A stretch of 64,000 bases of DNA from Saprospiraceae bacterium (GCA_019638385.1 JAHBTW010000007.1:186001-250000), one strand, 5' to 3'. Positions 36,117 through 45,630 are shown, counted from the stretch's first letter. Translations and numbers: made by a program. The notes: generated by a model from the sequence alone, not told the origin.

Positions 36117-36218
36117 TACCTGCGTGCCGGGATGACCAAAGAGAAAAAGATATACCTGTGCAAAAGGCGCTTCAACTGTGCCGGAGGCTGCGATGTTGCT
36201 TATTCCAAAAAAAAACGC

Positions 36219-36692
36219 ATGAAGGCATTTTTCCAACAACTCCGCATTCTCTTCTTTGCTCTGTTGGCCGGGCAATTGGGGTTTCTGTTTGTGATTCTCC
36301 TGCTGAAAGGACAGCCCAGCCGCATAGGACTGCTGACGTTAGACAATCCGCTGCCCTTGGTGAGCGTCGGATTGATGTTTGTAGCGGTGCTGGTGGCTTA
36401 CGGCCTCAACGAAAAAAGAAAAGCGCTGGGCGCGCAGTCGGGCGGCCATTTGATGGAAAAAGCGGAGCATTACCGGGGCGTCGTCATTTTCCGTTGCGCG
36501 GTAACGGAGGCGGCCAATCTCTTCGCTTTGTTTCTGGCCTACCTCAACGGCGACGGCATTTTTTTCCTCGTGTTTGCCGCCGGCGTAGTGGCGTTTTTGT
36601 ACTTCCGGCCCGATGTGCGGGAATTTCTGCGCGATTATAACCTCAAACCCGCCGAGTACCGGGAAGTGGAAGATGCTTTTGGTTTGAAATAG
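36219..36692 (+). CDS. Small integral membrane protein, function unknown
   Basis: A 157-residue protein with four predicted membrane segments: about residues 7-28 (RILFFALLAGQLGFLFVILL), 40-62 (PLVSVGLMFVAVLVAYGL), 85-107 and 110-126 (FFLVFAAGVVAFLYF). The loop after helix two is positively charged (NEKRKALG). The soluble C-terminus contains RPDVREFLRDYNLKPAEYREVEDAFGLK. No family is recognised, though this arrangement is common in Bacteroidota. It is divergent to carB. Confidence 0.75.
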   Translation: MKAFFQQLRILFFALLAGQLGFLFVILLLKGQPSRIGLLTLDNPLPLVSVGLMFVAVLVAYGLNEKRKALGAQSGGHLMEKAEHYRGVVIFRCAVTEAANLFALFLAYLNGDGIFFLVFAAGVVAFLYFRPDVREFLRDYNLKPAEYREVEDAFGLK

Positions 36693-36767
36693 CAACGCCG
36701 CAACGTTCAATTCTTAGACGCTTTCCGGCCAAACAACAGGCATCCTCGCAATGCTGCGTGAAAACTG

Positions 36768-36803
36768 TACAACTCGCAACTCGAAGCTCGTAGCTTGAAG
36801 TCC
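36768..36803. repeat. Short imperfect direct/inverted repeat
   Basis: AACTCGCAACTCG units are followed by GAAGCTCGTAGCTTG, which can form a small hairpin. The stretch ends just beyond the stop of the DUF1684 gene. Confidence 0.6.
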
Positions 36804-36807
36804 CCCG

Positions 36808-37689
36808 CTAATGATCCCCGTAAGTCTTCTCCCCGGCCGTCACGGCCATTGTCAGGCGATTGCCGGCGGGTGGGAGCAGACAGGTGGCGTAGGGTGTGAA
36901 TACGCAGGGCGGGTTGTAGGCTTTGTTGAAATCCAACATGGTTTTGCCTTTTTTGCCCGGATTGGAGGCGTACAAATAGCGCCCGCCGCCGTAGGTCTCT
37001 CTGCCGGTAGTGGCATCGGCAAAAATGAGAAACAACAGGTCGGCGCCTTCCTCTATGGCCAGTAGTTCACCGGTAGTTTTCCCAACCTTAAATCGCACCA
37101 TGCCGGGACTTTGCACTTCTATATCCATGCCCAGTGCATTGGGAACAATGAGGGTGCGCGGCTTCTCGAACGGATTGTATTGCGCTGTGATGCGCCATTT
37201 CTTATCGGTTTCAAAACGATCAATGTGCGAAAACTCCTTCAATGCCGGCGCTTCCGCATCCCAGAGCCGCACGCCGAAGCGATCGCCCCGCTGCAACACA
37301 ACCCACGAAAACCGCCCCAGATCGAGTACGGCCCAGCCGGGCGAAAGAAGCATCCGGGACACCGGCTCCCCATTGTGCAGGGCCGGCACGTCGGGCAGGA
37401 TTTCTACCCAAACAGAATCGTTTTGCAAATGAAACGACCCTATACGCGCCGCGCCGCCTTCCGGAAACACAATGGCATTATCTTTGCCGGAACCGAAAGT
37501 GTTTTCCCCTTTTTCCAACCAAAACAAACCGGCCAGCGTGAGCCAGCCTTTGGGCACGCGCAACCCCGACTCGCGCGCCTCGCGCCATTCCTGTATTTGT
37601 GCGCGGTGCCCGGCTTTCGATTGAGCGCCGGCGAAGGGTACAAAAGCCCATAAAGCGGCCAGAAGAATCAATGGTTGGAAGAATCTCAT
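36808..37689 (-). CDS. Exported DUF1684 domain protein
   Basis: A 293-residue protein with a signal peptide (MRFFQPLILLAALWAFVPFAGAQ). The DUF1684 pattern is clear: QIQEWREARESGLRVPKGWLTLAGLFWLEKGENTFGS at the start and DFNKAYNPPCVFTPYATCLLPPAGNRL at the end. The family is widespread; its biochemical role is unknown. ATG 37689 lies 2 bases after the stop of the thiopurine-methyltransferase-like gene, so the two are coupled; ATGs further upstream would overlap that gene and lack the signal. The 3' end adjoins a repeat. Confidence 0.9.
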   Translation of the reverse strand: MRFFQPLILLAALWAFVPFAGAQSKAGHRAQIQEWREARESGLRVPKGWLTLAGLFWLEKGENTFGSGKDNAIVFPEGGAARIGSFHLQNDSVWVEILPDVPALHNGEPVSRMLLSPGWAVLDLGRFSWVVLQRGDRFGVRLWDAEAPALKEFSHIDRFETDKKWRITAQYNPFEKPRTLIVPNALGMDIEVQSPGMVRFKVGKTTGELLAIEEGADLLFLIFADATTGRETYGGGRYLYASNPGKKGKTMLDFNKAYNPPCVFTPYATCLLPPAGNRLTMAVTAGEKTYGDH

Positions 37690-37691
37690 GT

Positions 37692-38300
37692 TCAGCGTTT
37701 TTTTAGTTCGATGAACAGCTCGCGCCCCAATCTGGGTTTGATGGAAGCCTCGCACAATTCCATGCGCTCGATGTGAAACCAGGGCGAAAAGTATTCCGCA
37801 TATTCCCCGGCTGTTCCGCCGAAAGGCGGCCCTTGTTTTTCAAACGGTTCGGCAAACAGCAGCCCCGCCAGGATACCGCCCGGCCTGAGCAGTTGGGCTG
37901 CCTGCCGGGCATACGCTGCGCGTTGTTCGGGTGCAATGGCGCAAAAGAACGTCTGTTCCAAAAGAAGCTCCGCTTGCAGTTCCAGTTCAAAAAAATCGCT
38001 TACCAAGAGGTGTTCCTGCGGAAAATCGGGCGCCTGTTCCAGCAGCGGTTTGAAAGCAGAGGGCGCCCAATCGCACACCATCACCCGGCGGAATCCCTGC
38101 CGGTGCAGGTAGGCGGCTTCGTGGGCATGGCCCGCACCGGGAATGAGGATGAGCAAGTCTTTATCGGTTAATCCATCCAAATACTGTCGTATCGGCGGCG
38201 ACACCTGCCCGATGTCCCAGGGCGTATGGCCTTGCTCGTAGTGTTGCTCCCAAAAGGCCGCGTCGAGACTTTCCGGGGCAGGAGATGACTTGTCGTTCAT
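37692..38300 (-). CDS. TPMT-family SAM-dependent methyltransferase
   Basis: A 202-residue class I methyltransferase of the thiopurine S-methyltransferase family. The start WEQHYEQGHTPWDIGQVSPPIRQYL (about 17-41) is characteristic, followed by the SAM site LLILIPGAGHAHEAAYLHRQG (about 49-69) and the acidic VCDWAPSAF at the end of strand two. Bacterial members act on thiols, selenium or tellurium species or halides; the substrate is not known here. Cytoplasmic, and directly followed by DUF1684. Confidence 0.88.
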   Translation of the reverse strand: MNDKSSPAPESLDAAFWEQHYEQGHTPWDIGQVSPPIRQYLDGLTDKDLLILIPGAGHAHEAAYLHRQGFRRVMVCDWAPSAFKPLLEQAPDFPQEHLLVSDFFELELQAELLLEQTFFCAIAPEQRAAYARQAAQLLRPGGILAGLLFAEPFEKQGPPFGGTAGEYAEYFSPWFHIERMELCEASIKPRLGRELFIELKKR

Positions 38301-38327
38301 TTGTTCAAAGATTGAATATTTTTTCCG

Positions 38328-38396
38328 GGTGAGAACTTCCCCCTTTACCTTTAACCTTTATCCTTCCCCCCCCCTTTAACCTTCCCCCTCTCCTCC
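38328..38396. repeat. Pyrimidine-rich short-period repeat
   Basis: Repeated units like CCTTTAACCTT and CTTCCCCC run along 38328-38396. The repeat supplies the last codons (GEG) and TAA of the methyltransferase gene ending at 38376. Confidence 0.75.
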
Positions 38397-40004
38397 GCCC
38401 AACAAATTAATACTCACCGTAGCCAGTTCCGAATCCGGGAATTTGGCGGAATAGCGGTCGTCGGGGGGCAGCCCGGCTTCCGCAGCGATGCGGCGAAACA
38501 CGTCCACTTCCACGATGTACTGATCGGAAAAGCCGTGGGTGGCGTCATAAGCCGTGGCGCCCGTTTTGCCGAGATGGCCGGCGGCGAGGTCTGGAGCAAT
38601 GGTGTGCAATTCAATGACCAAGAGTCCGAATTTGGACAGATACGGCGCCCATTTGCGCAGGTGTTCGAGCAGGCTTTCTTCCACGAGGTTGTTGGAAATG
38701 CGCCGGCCGCGATGGGCAAATGCGCCGGTGGAATCGCTCACGCGCGCCGGGTCGGGCTGTGCGGGGTCTTCCCATATTCGGTTGTGGTCCAAGAAAGTAC
38801 GCACGTTGAGAAGGTCGTGCAGTTCGATGCCGTAGTTTTCGCGGAGGTCGTCGGCCAGGATGTCGGGCCGGCCGATGTCGCCCCAGATGATTTTGGCCCA
38901 GATGTCGGCTTGTATGAGGTTGGCGCGGGTGACGCGCAGGGCCGCCTCGTTGAAGTCGGCGCCCACGAGGAAGAGCGGGTAGTCTTCGAGCATTTCGCCG
39001 CGGCGGGTACGCAGTTCAATGACCTCATACACATGGCGCAGGAAAGCCCCGTTGCCGCAGCCCATGTCGAGGATGCCTTTGGGTTGCGCTTCAATGGGCC
39101 GGTTGAACAGATTGATGATGACCTCGTCCACTTTTTTGAAATAATTGGCGTGTGCGCTGCCGCTGCCCCACACGTTCATCTCGCGGTCCACATGCAGTTC
39201 GGGCGAGCCGGGGGGCGCGTCGCGCAAGGCGTTCGGATCGCCGAATATGAGTTCGTCCAATTTCCGAAAAGTAGGAATGTACGACACCGTGACCCCGTAA
39301 GCGCCCGCCCGCTGCGCAAAAAACAAGCCGCGCGGCGTGAAGCGGTAGGTGTGGTTTTTTTCAATAAACCAGCCCAGATGCGCCAGAAAGTCGAGCATTT
39401 CGCGGAAGCTGTCGGGGTCTTTGTGAAACTCCTCCGCCCGAAATGAAGCCTCCATAAAATACTTGTGAAACATGCCGCTCATGCCGAGGTGTACGATGGT
39501 AGGCCCCACCACAATGCCTTCGATATGCTTGAGCACCTGTTGCTGCACAGTGCGCAACGCCTCGTCGTCCGACAATGCCAGGCCGTAGTGCCGACGGTAC
39601 TTGTCCATGATGCGCCGGAGCACGGCGAAGGGTTCTTTTTCGAAGCGGCGGGGATGAAATTTTTCTGAAAATTTGAGCAGATGTACCACATCGGCATAGA
39701 GCGGGGCGAGCGGGAAAGCCATGCGTCCGGTGTCTGTCACGGCGTAGCGGATGGCATCTGTGGCATTGTCCAAGTGTTGAGTGAGCCAGCCTTGTGAGCT
39801 GAGTACCCGCAGCGCTACGTTGAGGTAGCCTTCGTTGGCGCGAAACTGTGCAGTGAGCGCTTCGAGCGATGCCTCGCCCTGTTGGAGCAAGTGATCGAGC
39901 ACACCTTTTTCATGCAGGGCAAACGCTACGGGCGCCGTGGCGATGCCGTCCAAGTGGCGAAAGATTTCAGCCCGGAAAGCACTTTTTTCTGGTCGGGATA
40001 ACAT
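38376..40004 (-). CDS. Large SAM-dependent methyltransferase with winged-helix segments
   Basis: A 542-residue protein. Residues 15-110 look like an O-methyltransferase dimerisation/winged-helix region (ATAPVAFALHEKGVLDHLLQQGEASLEALTAQF ... YAVTDTGRMAF), and residues 175-235 repeat that plan (FLAHLGWFIEKNHTYRFTPRGLFFA). The SAM-binding domain starts near 300 with GILDMGCGNGAFLRHVYEV and continues with VGADFNEAALRVTRANL. The architecture recalls the AprA-type methyltransferases of polyketide assembly, but no such genes are nearby. Its last residues (GGGEGEG) and stop are given by a low-complexity repeat, so the natural C-terminus may differ. Confidence 0.8.
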   Translation of the reverse strand: MLSRPEKSAFRAEIFRHLDGIATAPVAFALHEKGVLDHLLQQGEASLEALTAQFRANEGYLNVALRVLSSQGWLTQHLDNATDAIRYAVTDTGRMAFPLAPLYADVVHLLKFSEKFHPRRFEKEPFAVLRRIMDKYRRHYGLALSDDEALRTVQQQVLKHIEGIVVGPTIVHLGMSGMFHKYFMEASFRAEEFHKDPDSFREMLDFLAHLGWFIEKNHTYRFTPRGLFFAQRAGAYGVTVSYIPTFRKLDELIFGDPNALRDAPPGSPELHVDREMNVWGSGSAHANYFKKVDEVIINLFNRPIEAQPKGILDMGCGNGAFLRHVYEVIELRTRRGEMLEDYPLFLVGADFNEAALRVTRANLIQADIWAKIIWGDIGRPDILADDLRENYGIELHDLLNVRTFLDHNRIWEDPAQPDPARVSDSTGAFAHRGRRISNNLVEESLLEHLRKWAPYLSKFGLLVIELHTIAPDLAAGHLGKTGATAYDATHGFSDQYIVEVDVFRRIAAEAGLPPDDRYSAKFPDSELATVSINLLGGGEGEG

Positions 40005-40185
40005 GCGCGGTTTTATTTTTTACATGGAAAATCCGATACGATGCTCATCAGAGGTTCGGGCATTTGTTGGATATTATGAATGGCGGTTGCTTTTTCCATG
40101 ATTCATACTTTATAGATTCAAAAAAGTAAAAAACGCTTTGCTTTTATGGCGGGATCATTAATTTTGATGGCTACTCTTTGTTTTG

Positions 40186-40193
40186 CAAAGGTA
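40186..40193 (-). promoter_or_regulatory. Possible -7 promoter element
   Basis: TACCTTTG on the minus strand faces the methyltransferase gene, whose ATG at 40004 lies about 180 bases away; a long leader or chance match are both possible. Confidence 0.3.
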
Positions 40194-40293
40194 ACCAACG
40201 TATCTCACAATATGAACGCCCACCTCGCGATCTTGCCCTCAAACCCTTTTTCCTCGTACATTTGTTCTTTCACTATCAAATGGAAATGAATAC

Positions 40294-42405
40294 ATGGACA
40301 GCCGCATAACAGAGTGGAAAGTAGAGGGGATGGACTGCAACAATTGCGCTACGAGCATCGCCCGTTTTTTGGAGCGCAAGGGGATGGAAGAGGTATTTGT
40401 GAGTTTTTCTACCAAAGCCGTTCGCTTCCGGCAGAGCGCGCAGCCGGTAGCGGTGGACGAACTCAAAGCCGGCATCCGCAAGCTCGGCTACAGCATCGTG
40501 GAGGATGTGCCCAAGCTGCAATTCTGGACCTTAGAAAAGAAACTTGTCATCAGTGCCCTGTTTACGGCGCCGCTGTTGCTGTACCATTTTGCCATGATGG
40601 CAGGACTGCATTGGCATGTAATAGAAAATCCCTGGGTGCAATTTGCTTTGTGCCTGCCCGTGTATGCCATCGGCGCACAGCACTTCGGGCGCAGCGCTTT
40701 CGGCTCTTTGCGGGGCGGCGTACCCAATATGGACGTACTCATCTTTATGGGCAGCACGGCGGCCTTCGGCTACAGCCTCACCGGCGCCATACTGGCCGAG
40801 CCCAATTACATTTTTTTTGAAACCGCCGCCACCATCATCACATTGGTACTCACCGGCAATTGGTTGGAAAAACGCGCTGTGGCGCAAACTACCACCGCCA
40901 TCGGCGAACTGACCCGCCTCCAGGTGGAAAAAGCCCGCAAACTGATGCCCTCCGGCGCCGTGGTGCTCATTGACAAAGACGACATCGCCAAAGGCGACCT
41001 CCTGCAAGTGAACGAAGGCGACAAAATACCCGCCGACGGCATCGTAGAATCGGGCACGGCCTGGGTGGACGAGTCTATGCTCACCGGCGAAAGCGTGCCG
41101 GTGGAAAAAGCGCCCGGCGATGCGCTCATCGGCGCGTCCCTGCTCGCTTCGGGGCATTTGCAAATGCGCGTGCAGGCCGCCGGCCCTGATACCGTGCTGA
41201 GCCAAATGATCGAATTGGTGAAAACCGCCCAACAGGACAAGCCCGACATTCAGCGCCTCGCCGACCGCATCAGCGCCATATTTGTGCCGGCGGTACTGGG
41301 CATCGCACTGCTCACCTTCCTATTAGCGCACTTTGGCTTTGACCTGCCCGCACAAAAAGCGCTGATGAATGCCATTGCCGTACTGGTCATTTCCTGCCCT
41401 TGCGCCATGGGGCTCGCTACGCCCACTGCCGTGATGGTGGGCGTGGGCCGCTTAGCCAAAAACGGCATCCTCGTAAAAGGCGGTCAGACGCTGGAGGTGT
41501 TTTCGCACATTCGCAACATCGTTTTTGATAAAACCGGAACCCTCACCACCGGCGATTTTCGGGTTAAAAATATTGCCTATAACACCCCCGATGAAGCCCG
41601 GGCAAACGCGCTCATCTATCGGCTCGAACAGCACTCTTCACACCCCATTGCCCAATCGCTGCTGCGCGACATGAGCAGCCGGAGCAACGGCGTTTTGCTC
41701 GATCTCATTTCCATAGAAGAAGAAAAAGGCGTGGGCATGAGCGCCCGCGATGCGCAGGGCAACGTATTCAAACTCGGCTCGGCGCGCATCCTCAGCACGG
41801 CACCGCCGGCCGGCGATGCAGCTATTTTTCTCACCGAAAACGACCGCCTGCTGGCCTCCATCGAATTGGCCGACGACATCAAGCCCGGCGCTGCCGAAGC
41901 GGTGGCCTTCCTGAAAAGCAAAGGGATTCGCCCCATCATCCTCAGCGGCGACAAGCAGGAAAAAACCGCCGCCGTAGCAGCCGCCCTCGGCATAGATACT
42001 TTTTATGCAGAACAATTGCCCGCCGAAAAGTTGGAACGCATCGCAGCATTGTCGGAAGAAGCGCCCACAGCTATGGTCGGCGACGGCATCAACGACGCGC
42101 CCGCCCTCAGCCGCGCTACCATCGGCATATCGCTGAGCAACGGCTCGCAAGCCGCCATTCAGTCAGCACAAATCGTACTCCTCAACGGCCGCCTCGAGCG
42201 CCTGCGCGACGCCCTCGCCATCACAAGCCACACGGTGCTCACCATCCGCCAAAACCTGTTTTGGGCTTTTTCCTACAACATCGTGGCCATTCCCTTAGCA
42301 GCGCTCGGCTTCCTCAGCCCGATGTGGGGCGCGCTGTTCATGGCGTTCTCTGATGTGGTAGTAATTGGAAATTCTATACGGCTGAAAACCAAAAAAATAG
42401 GATAA
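40294..42405 (+). CDS. copA: Copper-translocating P1B-type ATPase
   Basis: A 703-residue P1B heavy-metal pump in the inner membrane. One N-terminal HMA domain has the metal site GMDCNNC (Cys15, Cys18). Eight membrane segments are suggested. The ion channel signature is CPC (368-370) in ISCPCAMGLATPTA, the phosphorylation site is Asp412 in DKTGTLT, and GDGINDAPALSRATIGI closes the hydrolase. CPC with these helices points to Cu(I) export. No regulator or chaperone gene adjoins, though the upstream gap could hold a site. The name is given by family; exact metal is inferred. Confidence 0.93.
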   Translation: MDSRITEWKVEGMDCNNCATSIARFLERKGMEEVFVSFSTKAVRFRQSAQPVAVDELKAGIRKLGYSIVEDVPKLQFWTLEKKLVISALFTAPLLLYHFAMMAGLHWHVIENPWVQFALCLPVYAIGAQHFGRSAFGSLRGGVPNMDVLIFMGSTAAFGYSLTGAILAEPNYIFFETAATIITLVLTGNWLEKRAVAQTTTAIGELTRLQVEKARKLMPSGAVVLIDKDDIAKGDLLQVNEGDKIPADGIVESGTAWVDESMLTGESVPVEKAPGDALIGASLLASGHLQMRVQAAGPDTVLSQMIELVKTAQQDKPDIQRLADRISAIFVPAVLGIALLTFLLAHFGFDLPAQKALMNAIAVLVISCPCAMGLATPTAVMVGVGRLAKNGILVKGGQTLEVFSHIRNIVFDKTGTLTTGDFRVKNIAYNTPDEARANALIYRLEQHSSHPIAQSLLRDMSSRSNGVLLDLISIEEEKGVGMSARDAQGNVFKLGSARILSTAPPAGDAAIFLTENDRLLASIELADDIKPGAAEAVAFLKSKGIRPIILSGDKQEKTAAVAAALGIDTFYAEQLPAEKLERIAALSEEAPTAMVGDGINDAPALSRATIGISLSNGSQAAIQSAQIVLLNGRLERLRDALAITSHTVLTIRQNLFWAFSYNIVAIPLAALGFLSPMWGALFMAFSDVVVIGNSIRLKTKKIG

Positions 42406-42493
42406 ATGTAATTTACCTTCGGCGGCTTAGCACGGGTTGCGGTCGGGGTGTTGTGTCGTGAATCAAAAAAATAGACTATAATCAAGTGCCGGC

Positions 42494-42736
42494 CTACCGT
42501 TCGAATTGATTTTTCACCACATCATGAGCCACTAAATTTTCCGGGTCTTTACTTTCTTCTAAAGCCGCTTCTAATTCCTTTTGTACCTGCATAGGCAACT
42601 CTTCCCACCAATCGGTCTTATTCAGGTTATCTGTGATAATTTCCTGAACGACTTCATAAATTTGCTCCAACAGGTTCCGGTCATTTACCTGTGCCAATAA
42701 ATCAACCATACTGCCTTTCAATTCCTGAACACTCAT
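42494..42736 (-). CDS. Small antitoxin-like protein without a partner
   Basis: An 80-residue, mostly helical acidic protein (MSVQELKGSMVDLLAQVNDRNLLEQIYEVVQEII, later PMQVQKELEAALEESKD) with the look of Bacteroidota addiction-module antitoxins that precede RelE/ParE toxins. The space after its stop (42493 down to 42405) is too short for a toxin and holds only the end of copA. It may thus be an orphan. Recognition is by pattern, not by a named family. Confidence 0.55.
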   Translation of the reverse strand: MSVQELKGSMVDLLAQVNDRNLLEQIYEVVQEIITDNLNKTDWWEELPMQVQKELEAALEESKDPENLVAHDVVKNQFER

Positions 42737-42804
42737 TTTATTGCTCTTTTATGTTGCCAAATGCACACTGTTTAAAGCAATTATGCAACGGGCAGAACGC
42801 TTCC

Positions 42805-44829
42805 TCACTTCAACCATTTATCCAACCACTCAAAATAAACGCGATGCCACAGGATGCTCGTTTGGGGCGCCAGCACCCAGTGTCCTTCGTCGGGCAGGTA
42901 GAGAAAGCGGCTGGGTATATTGCGCAGTTGGGCCGCCTGAAATGCCTGTATGCCCTCGCCGATGGGTACGCGAAAGTCTTTTTCGTTGTGAATGACGAGG
43001 ATGGGCGTATCCCAGTTTTTTACAAAAAGATGCGGTGAAAACTTGGTGTAGGAAGCATGCCGCGGTTCGTCCCAGGGCGCGGCGCCCATATCGTGATTGG
43101 CAAAAAACAGTTCCTCAGTGGTGCCGTACCAACTCTCTAAGTTGAACGTGCCGCAGTGAGACACGAAGGTTTTGAAACGCTTCTGGTGGTTGCCGGCCAG
43201 CCAATAGGTTGAATAACCGCCGTAGCTGGCGCCCACTGCGCCGAGGCGATCTACATTCACATAAGGTTCTTTTTTCACGTCGTCAATAGCCGAGAGGAGG
43301 TCTTGCATGGCCTGCCCGCCCCAGTCGCCGCTGATTTGGCGGTTCCACTCCGTGCCGAAGCCGGGCATCCCCCGGCGCGCGGGCGCCACCACGATGTACC
43401 CCTGCGAGGCCATGAGTTTGAAATTCCAACGATAGGAAAAGAACTGGCTGACCAAACTCTGCGGACCGCCCTGACAATACAGCAGCGTCGGGTATTTTTT
43501 GTTGGGATCAAAATTGGGCGGATACACTACCCAAACGTGCATGTCCTTTCCGTCGGTGGTTTTCACCATGCGCTTGCGCACGCTGATGTCGTCAAATTGG
43601 GCCAGCAACTCGCGGTTGGTGAACGTGAGCTGTTGCATGGCGCCGGTTTGCGGGTCAATGCGGAACAACTCGGCGGGCATATTCATGTCGTTGCGCGCCG
43701 CGATGAGGTGGCGGCTGCCCACCGCAAATGCGCCCACATCCCACTGCCCGTTGCTGACCTGCCGGATGCGCTTATTGCCGAGTTGGATATTGAATAACTG
43801 CTTCGTGGCATTCACGCCGGCCCGGAAGTAGAGGCTTTGGCCGTCGGCTGCCCATTGCGCCTCTTCCATGCTTTCGTCATAAGCGGCGCTGATATCTTCT
43901 TTTTTGCCGGTTTGAAAATCATACACAAACAAGCGGTTTTTGTCGGCCTCATAACCGGGTGTGGCCATGCTGAGCCAGGCCAGATAGCGCCCGTCGGGCG
44001 AAAAAGCCGGGTGCTTATCGTAGCCCGGCATGCCCTCGCTGAGGTTGACAGTGGTTTTGGCGGCGAGGTCGTACAAGAAAATATCGGTGTCGGTGCCCGT
44101 TGCATAATCGGTACCGGTTTGGCGCTTGGCGCTATAGACGACTTTGCGCCCGTCGCGGCTCCAAACCACTTCCTCAATACCGTCAAACGGCTCCACGGGC
44201 GCTTCCACGGCAGCATTCACGATGTTGAGCGGCGCCCCTGTGAGTTTTCCGTTTTCATAAGATTGGATAAAGACATTGGGATCGTGAAAATCATCCCAGT
44301 AGTTCCAGTGGCGGTAGTTGAGCTGGTCAATGATGCGGCCCTTGGCCAGCGGAAGGTCGGGATACACATCCTGCACCGAAGCGCGGTATTTCACGTCGCG
44401 GATGAAAGCGATGTGATTGCCGGCCGGACTGTAACAAAAACCGCCGACCGGCTCGGCGCCCACCTGCATTTGGTCGGAGCCGTCGCGATTCATTTCCCAC
44501 AACACACCGCCGGCCAGAAAGCCGATGCGTTTGCCGTCGGGGCGAAAGCGGGCGTTGTTTTCCGAGCCGGGGAAAGCCGTGAGCTTGCGGGCCGGAGCGC
44601 TGCCGTCGGTGGCCACGCTGTATATATCGGTGTTGCCTTTGTTGGCAGCCATGTCGTAATAAGTAACCGTGTAGAGTGCCTGCGCGCCGTCGGGCGAGAG
44701 GTCCTGAAAACTCACGCGGCCGATGCGCCAGAGGTCTTCAGGGCTGAAGGTTTTCTTTTGTGCGCTGAGCGGCGCAACGGAAACAAAGAGCAAAAGGAAA
44801 AACAGGAGTGATTTGGTTGAAGCAGTCAT
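42805..44829 (-). CDS. Exported S9 family acylaminoacyl-peptidase-like protein
   Basis: A 674-residue secreted serine peptidase of the prolyl oligopeptidase clan. A signal peptide ends at PLSAQ (residue about 20). Residues 40-400 have TolB/WD40-like propeller repeats (PDGKRIGFLAGGVLWEMNRDGSDQM, FSPDGRYLAWLSMATP). The hydrolase domain has Ser535 in GASYGG, Asp618 in NEKDFRVP and His650 in DEGHW. The start is ATG 44829: a promoter element lies 20 bases upstream, and the longer frame reaching 45108 overlaps kdsB. It likely works in the periplasm in peptide scavenging. Confidence 0.94.
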   Translation of the reverse strand: MTASTKSLLFFLLLFVSVAPLSAQKKTFSPEDLWRIGRVSFQDLSPDGAQALYTVTYYDMAANKGNTDIYSVATDGSAPARKLTAFPGSENNARFRPDGKRIGFLAGGVLWEMNRDGSDQMQVGAEPVGGFCYSPAGNHIAFIRDVKYRASVQDVYPDLPLAKGRIIDQLNYRHWNYWDDFHDPNVFIQSYENGKLTGAPLNIVNAAVEAPVEPFDGIEEVVWSRDGRKVVYSAKRQTGTDYATGTDTDIFLYDLAAKTTVNLSEGMPGYDKHPAFSPDGRYLAWLSMATPGYEADKNRLFVYDFQTGKKEDISAAYDESMEEAQWAADGQSLYFRAGVNATKQLFNIQLGNKRIRQVSNGQWDVGAFAVGSRHLIAARNDMNMPAELFRIDPQTGAMQQLTFTNRELLAQFDDISVRKRMVKTTDGKDMHVWVVYPPNFDPNKKYPTLLYCQGGPQSLVSQFFSYRWNFKLMASQGYIVVAPARRGMPGFGTEWNRQISGDWGGQAMQDLLSAIDDVKKEPYVNVDRLGAVGASYGGYSTYWLAGNHQKRFKTFVSHCGTFNLESWYGTTEELFFANHDMGAAPWDEPRHASYTKFSPHLFVKNWDTPILVIHNEKDFRVPIGEGIQAFQAAQLRNIPSRFLYLPDEGHWVLAPQTSILWHRVYFEWLDKWLK

Positions 44830-44848
44830 GTCGAAAGAATTGTTTTGA

Positions 44849-44856
44849 CAAAAGTA
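44849..44856 (-). promoter_or_regulatory. -7 promoter element for the S9 peptidase gene
   Basis: TACTTTTG on the minus strand lies 19 bases before ATG 44829, between the kdsB stop and the peptidase start. Confidence 0.5.
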
Positions 44857-44860
44857 ACAA

Positions 44861-45613
44861 CTATTTGGCATCCGGTTCCATTCGTTCGCGGGCGCGCTCC
44901 ACGTCTTCGGGAGTATCAATGCCGATTGTTTCGCGATCGGTGAGGGCCACGGCGATGGAATAACCGGCAGAGAGCCAGCGCAATTGTTCCAATGATTCGG
45001 CCTGCTCATACACGCCGGGCGGCAGGGCGGTGAGTTCCAGCAGCGCTTCCCGCCGGAAGGCATACAGGCCGATGTGTTTGTAAAAAAAATGGATGCCCGG
45101 CCACTCATCCTGCGGGATGTTGCGCAGGTACGGAATGGGGCTGCGGCTGAAATACATGGCCCGGCCGTGTTTGTCCATCACCACTTTCACCACGTTGGGG
45201 TTAAAAATGTCGTCGCGGTGTTCGATGGCTTTGGCCAGCGTGGCCACGGCGATTTCGGGGTGCATCAAGAGCGGATGGAGAGTCGCATCAATTTGTTCCG
45301 GCGCGATGAACGGCTCGTCGCCCTGAATATTCACCACAATGTCGAAATCGGAAAAAAGCGCCGCCACTTCAGCGCAACGGTCGGTGCCGGAGGGGTGCTC
45401 CGGGCGCGTCATCACAGCTTTTCCGCCAAAAGCGGTTACATGCTCAAAGATGCGCTCGTCGTCGGTAGCTACCACGACCTCGCTCAGCCGGGCAGCTTTA
45501 CTCGCCTGCCGCCAGGTGCGCTCAATGAGACTTTGTCCTCCGATATCGGCCAGCGGCTTACCCGGAAACCGGGAGGAGGCATAGCGCGCCGGAATGATGC
45601 CTATTGCTTTCAT
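44861..45613 (-). CDS. kdsB: 3-deoxy-manno-octulosonate cytidylyltransferase
   Basis: KdsB activates Kdo with CTP to CMP-Kdo for lipopolysaccharide inner core synthesis in the cytoplasm. The 250-residue protein starts MKAIGIIPARYASSRFPGKPLADIGG, the nucleotide-binding loop of the family, and has VVATDDERI, TRPEHPSGTDRCAEVA, VNIQGDEPFI and YFSRSPIPY at the expected places. ATG 45613 is chosen over the longer frame because it matches the conserved N-terminus. A 34-bp palindrome lies 18 bases upstream. It fits with the other envelope genes (GT9, O-antigen ligase). Confidence 0.96.
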   Translation of the reverse strand: MKAIGIIPARYASSRFPGKPLADIGGQSLIERTWRQASKAARLSEVVVATDDERIFEHVTAFGGKAVMTRPEHPSGTDRCAEVAALFSDFDIVVNIQGDEPFIAPEQIDATLHPLLMHPEIAVATLAKAIEHRDDIFNPNVVKVVMDKHGRAMYFSRSPIPYLRNIPQDEWPGIHFFYKHIGLYAFRREALLELTALPPGVYEQAESLEQLRWLSAGYSIAVALTDRETIGIDTPEDVERARERMEPDAK

Positions 45614-45630
45614 TGTTTGAAAAATTGAAT

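Noticed and set aside
44830..45108. N-terminal extension of the S9 peptidase
   Set aside because: It overlaps kdsB and lacks sense; the signal peptide and promoter support ATG 44829.
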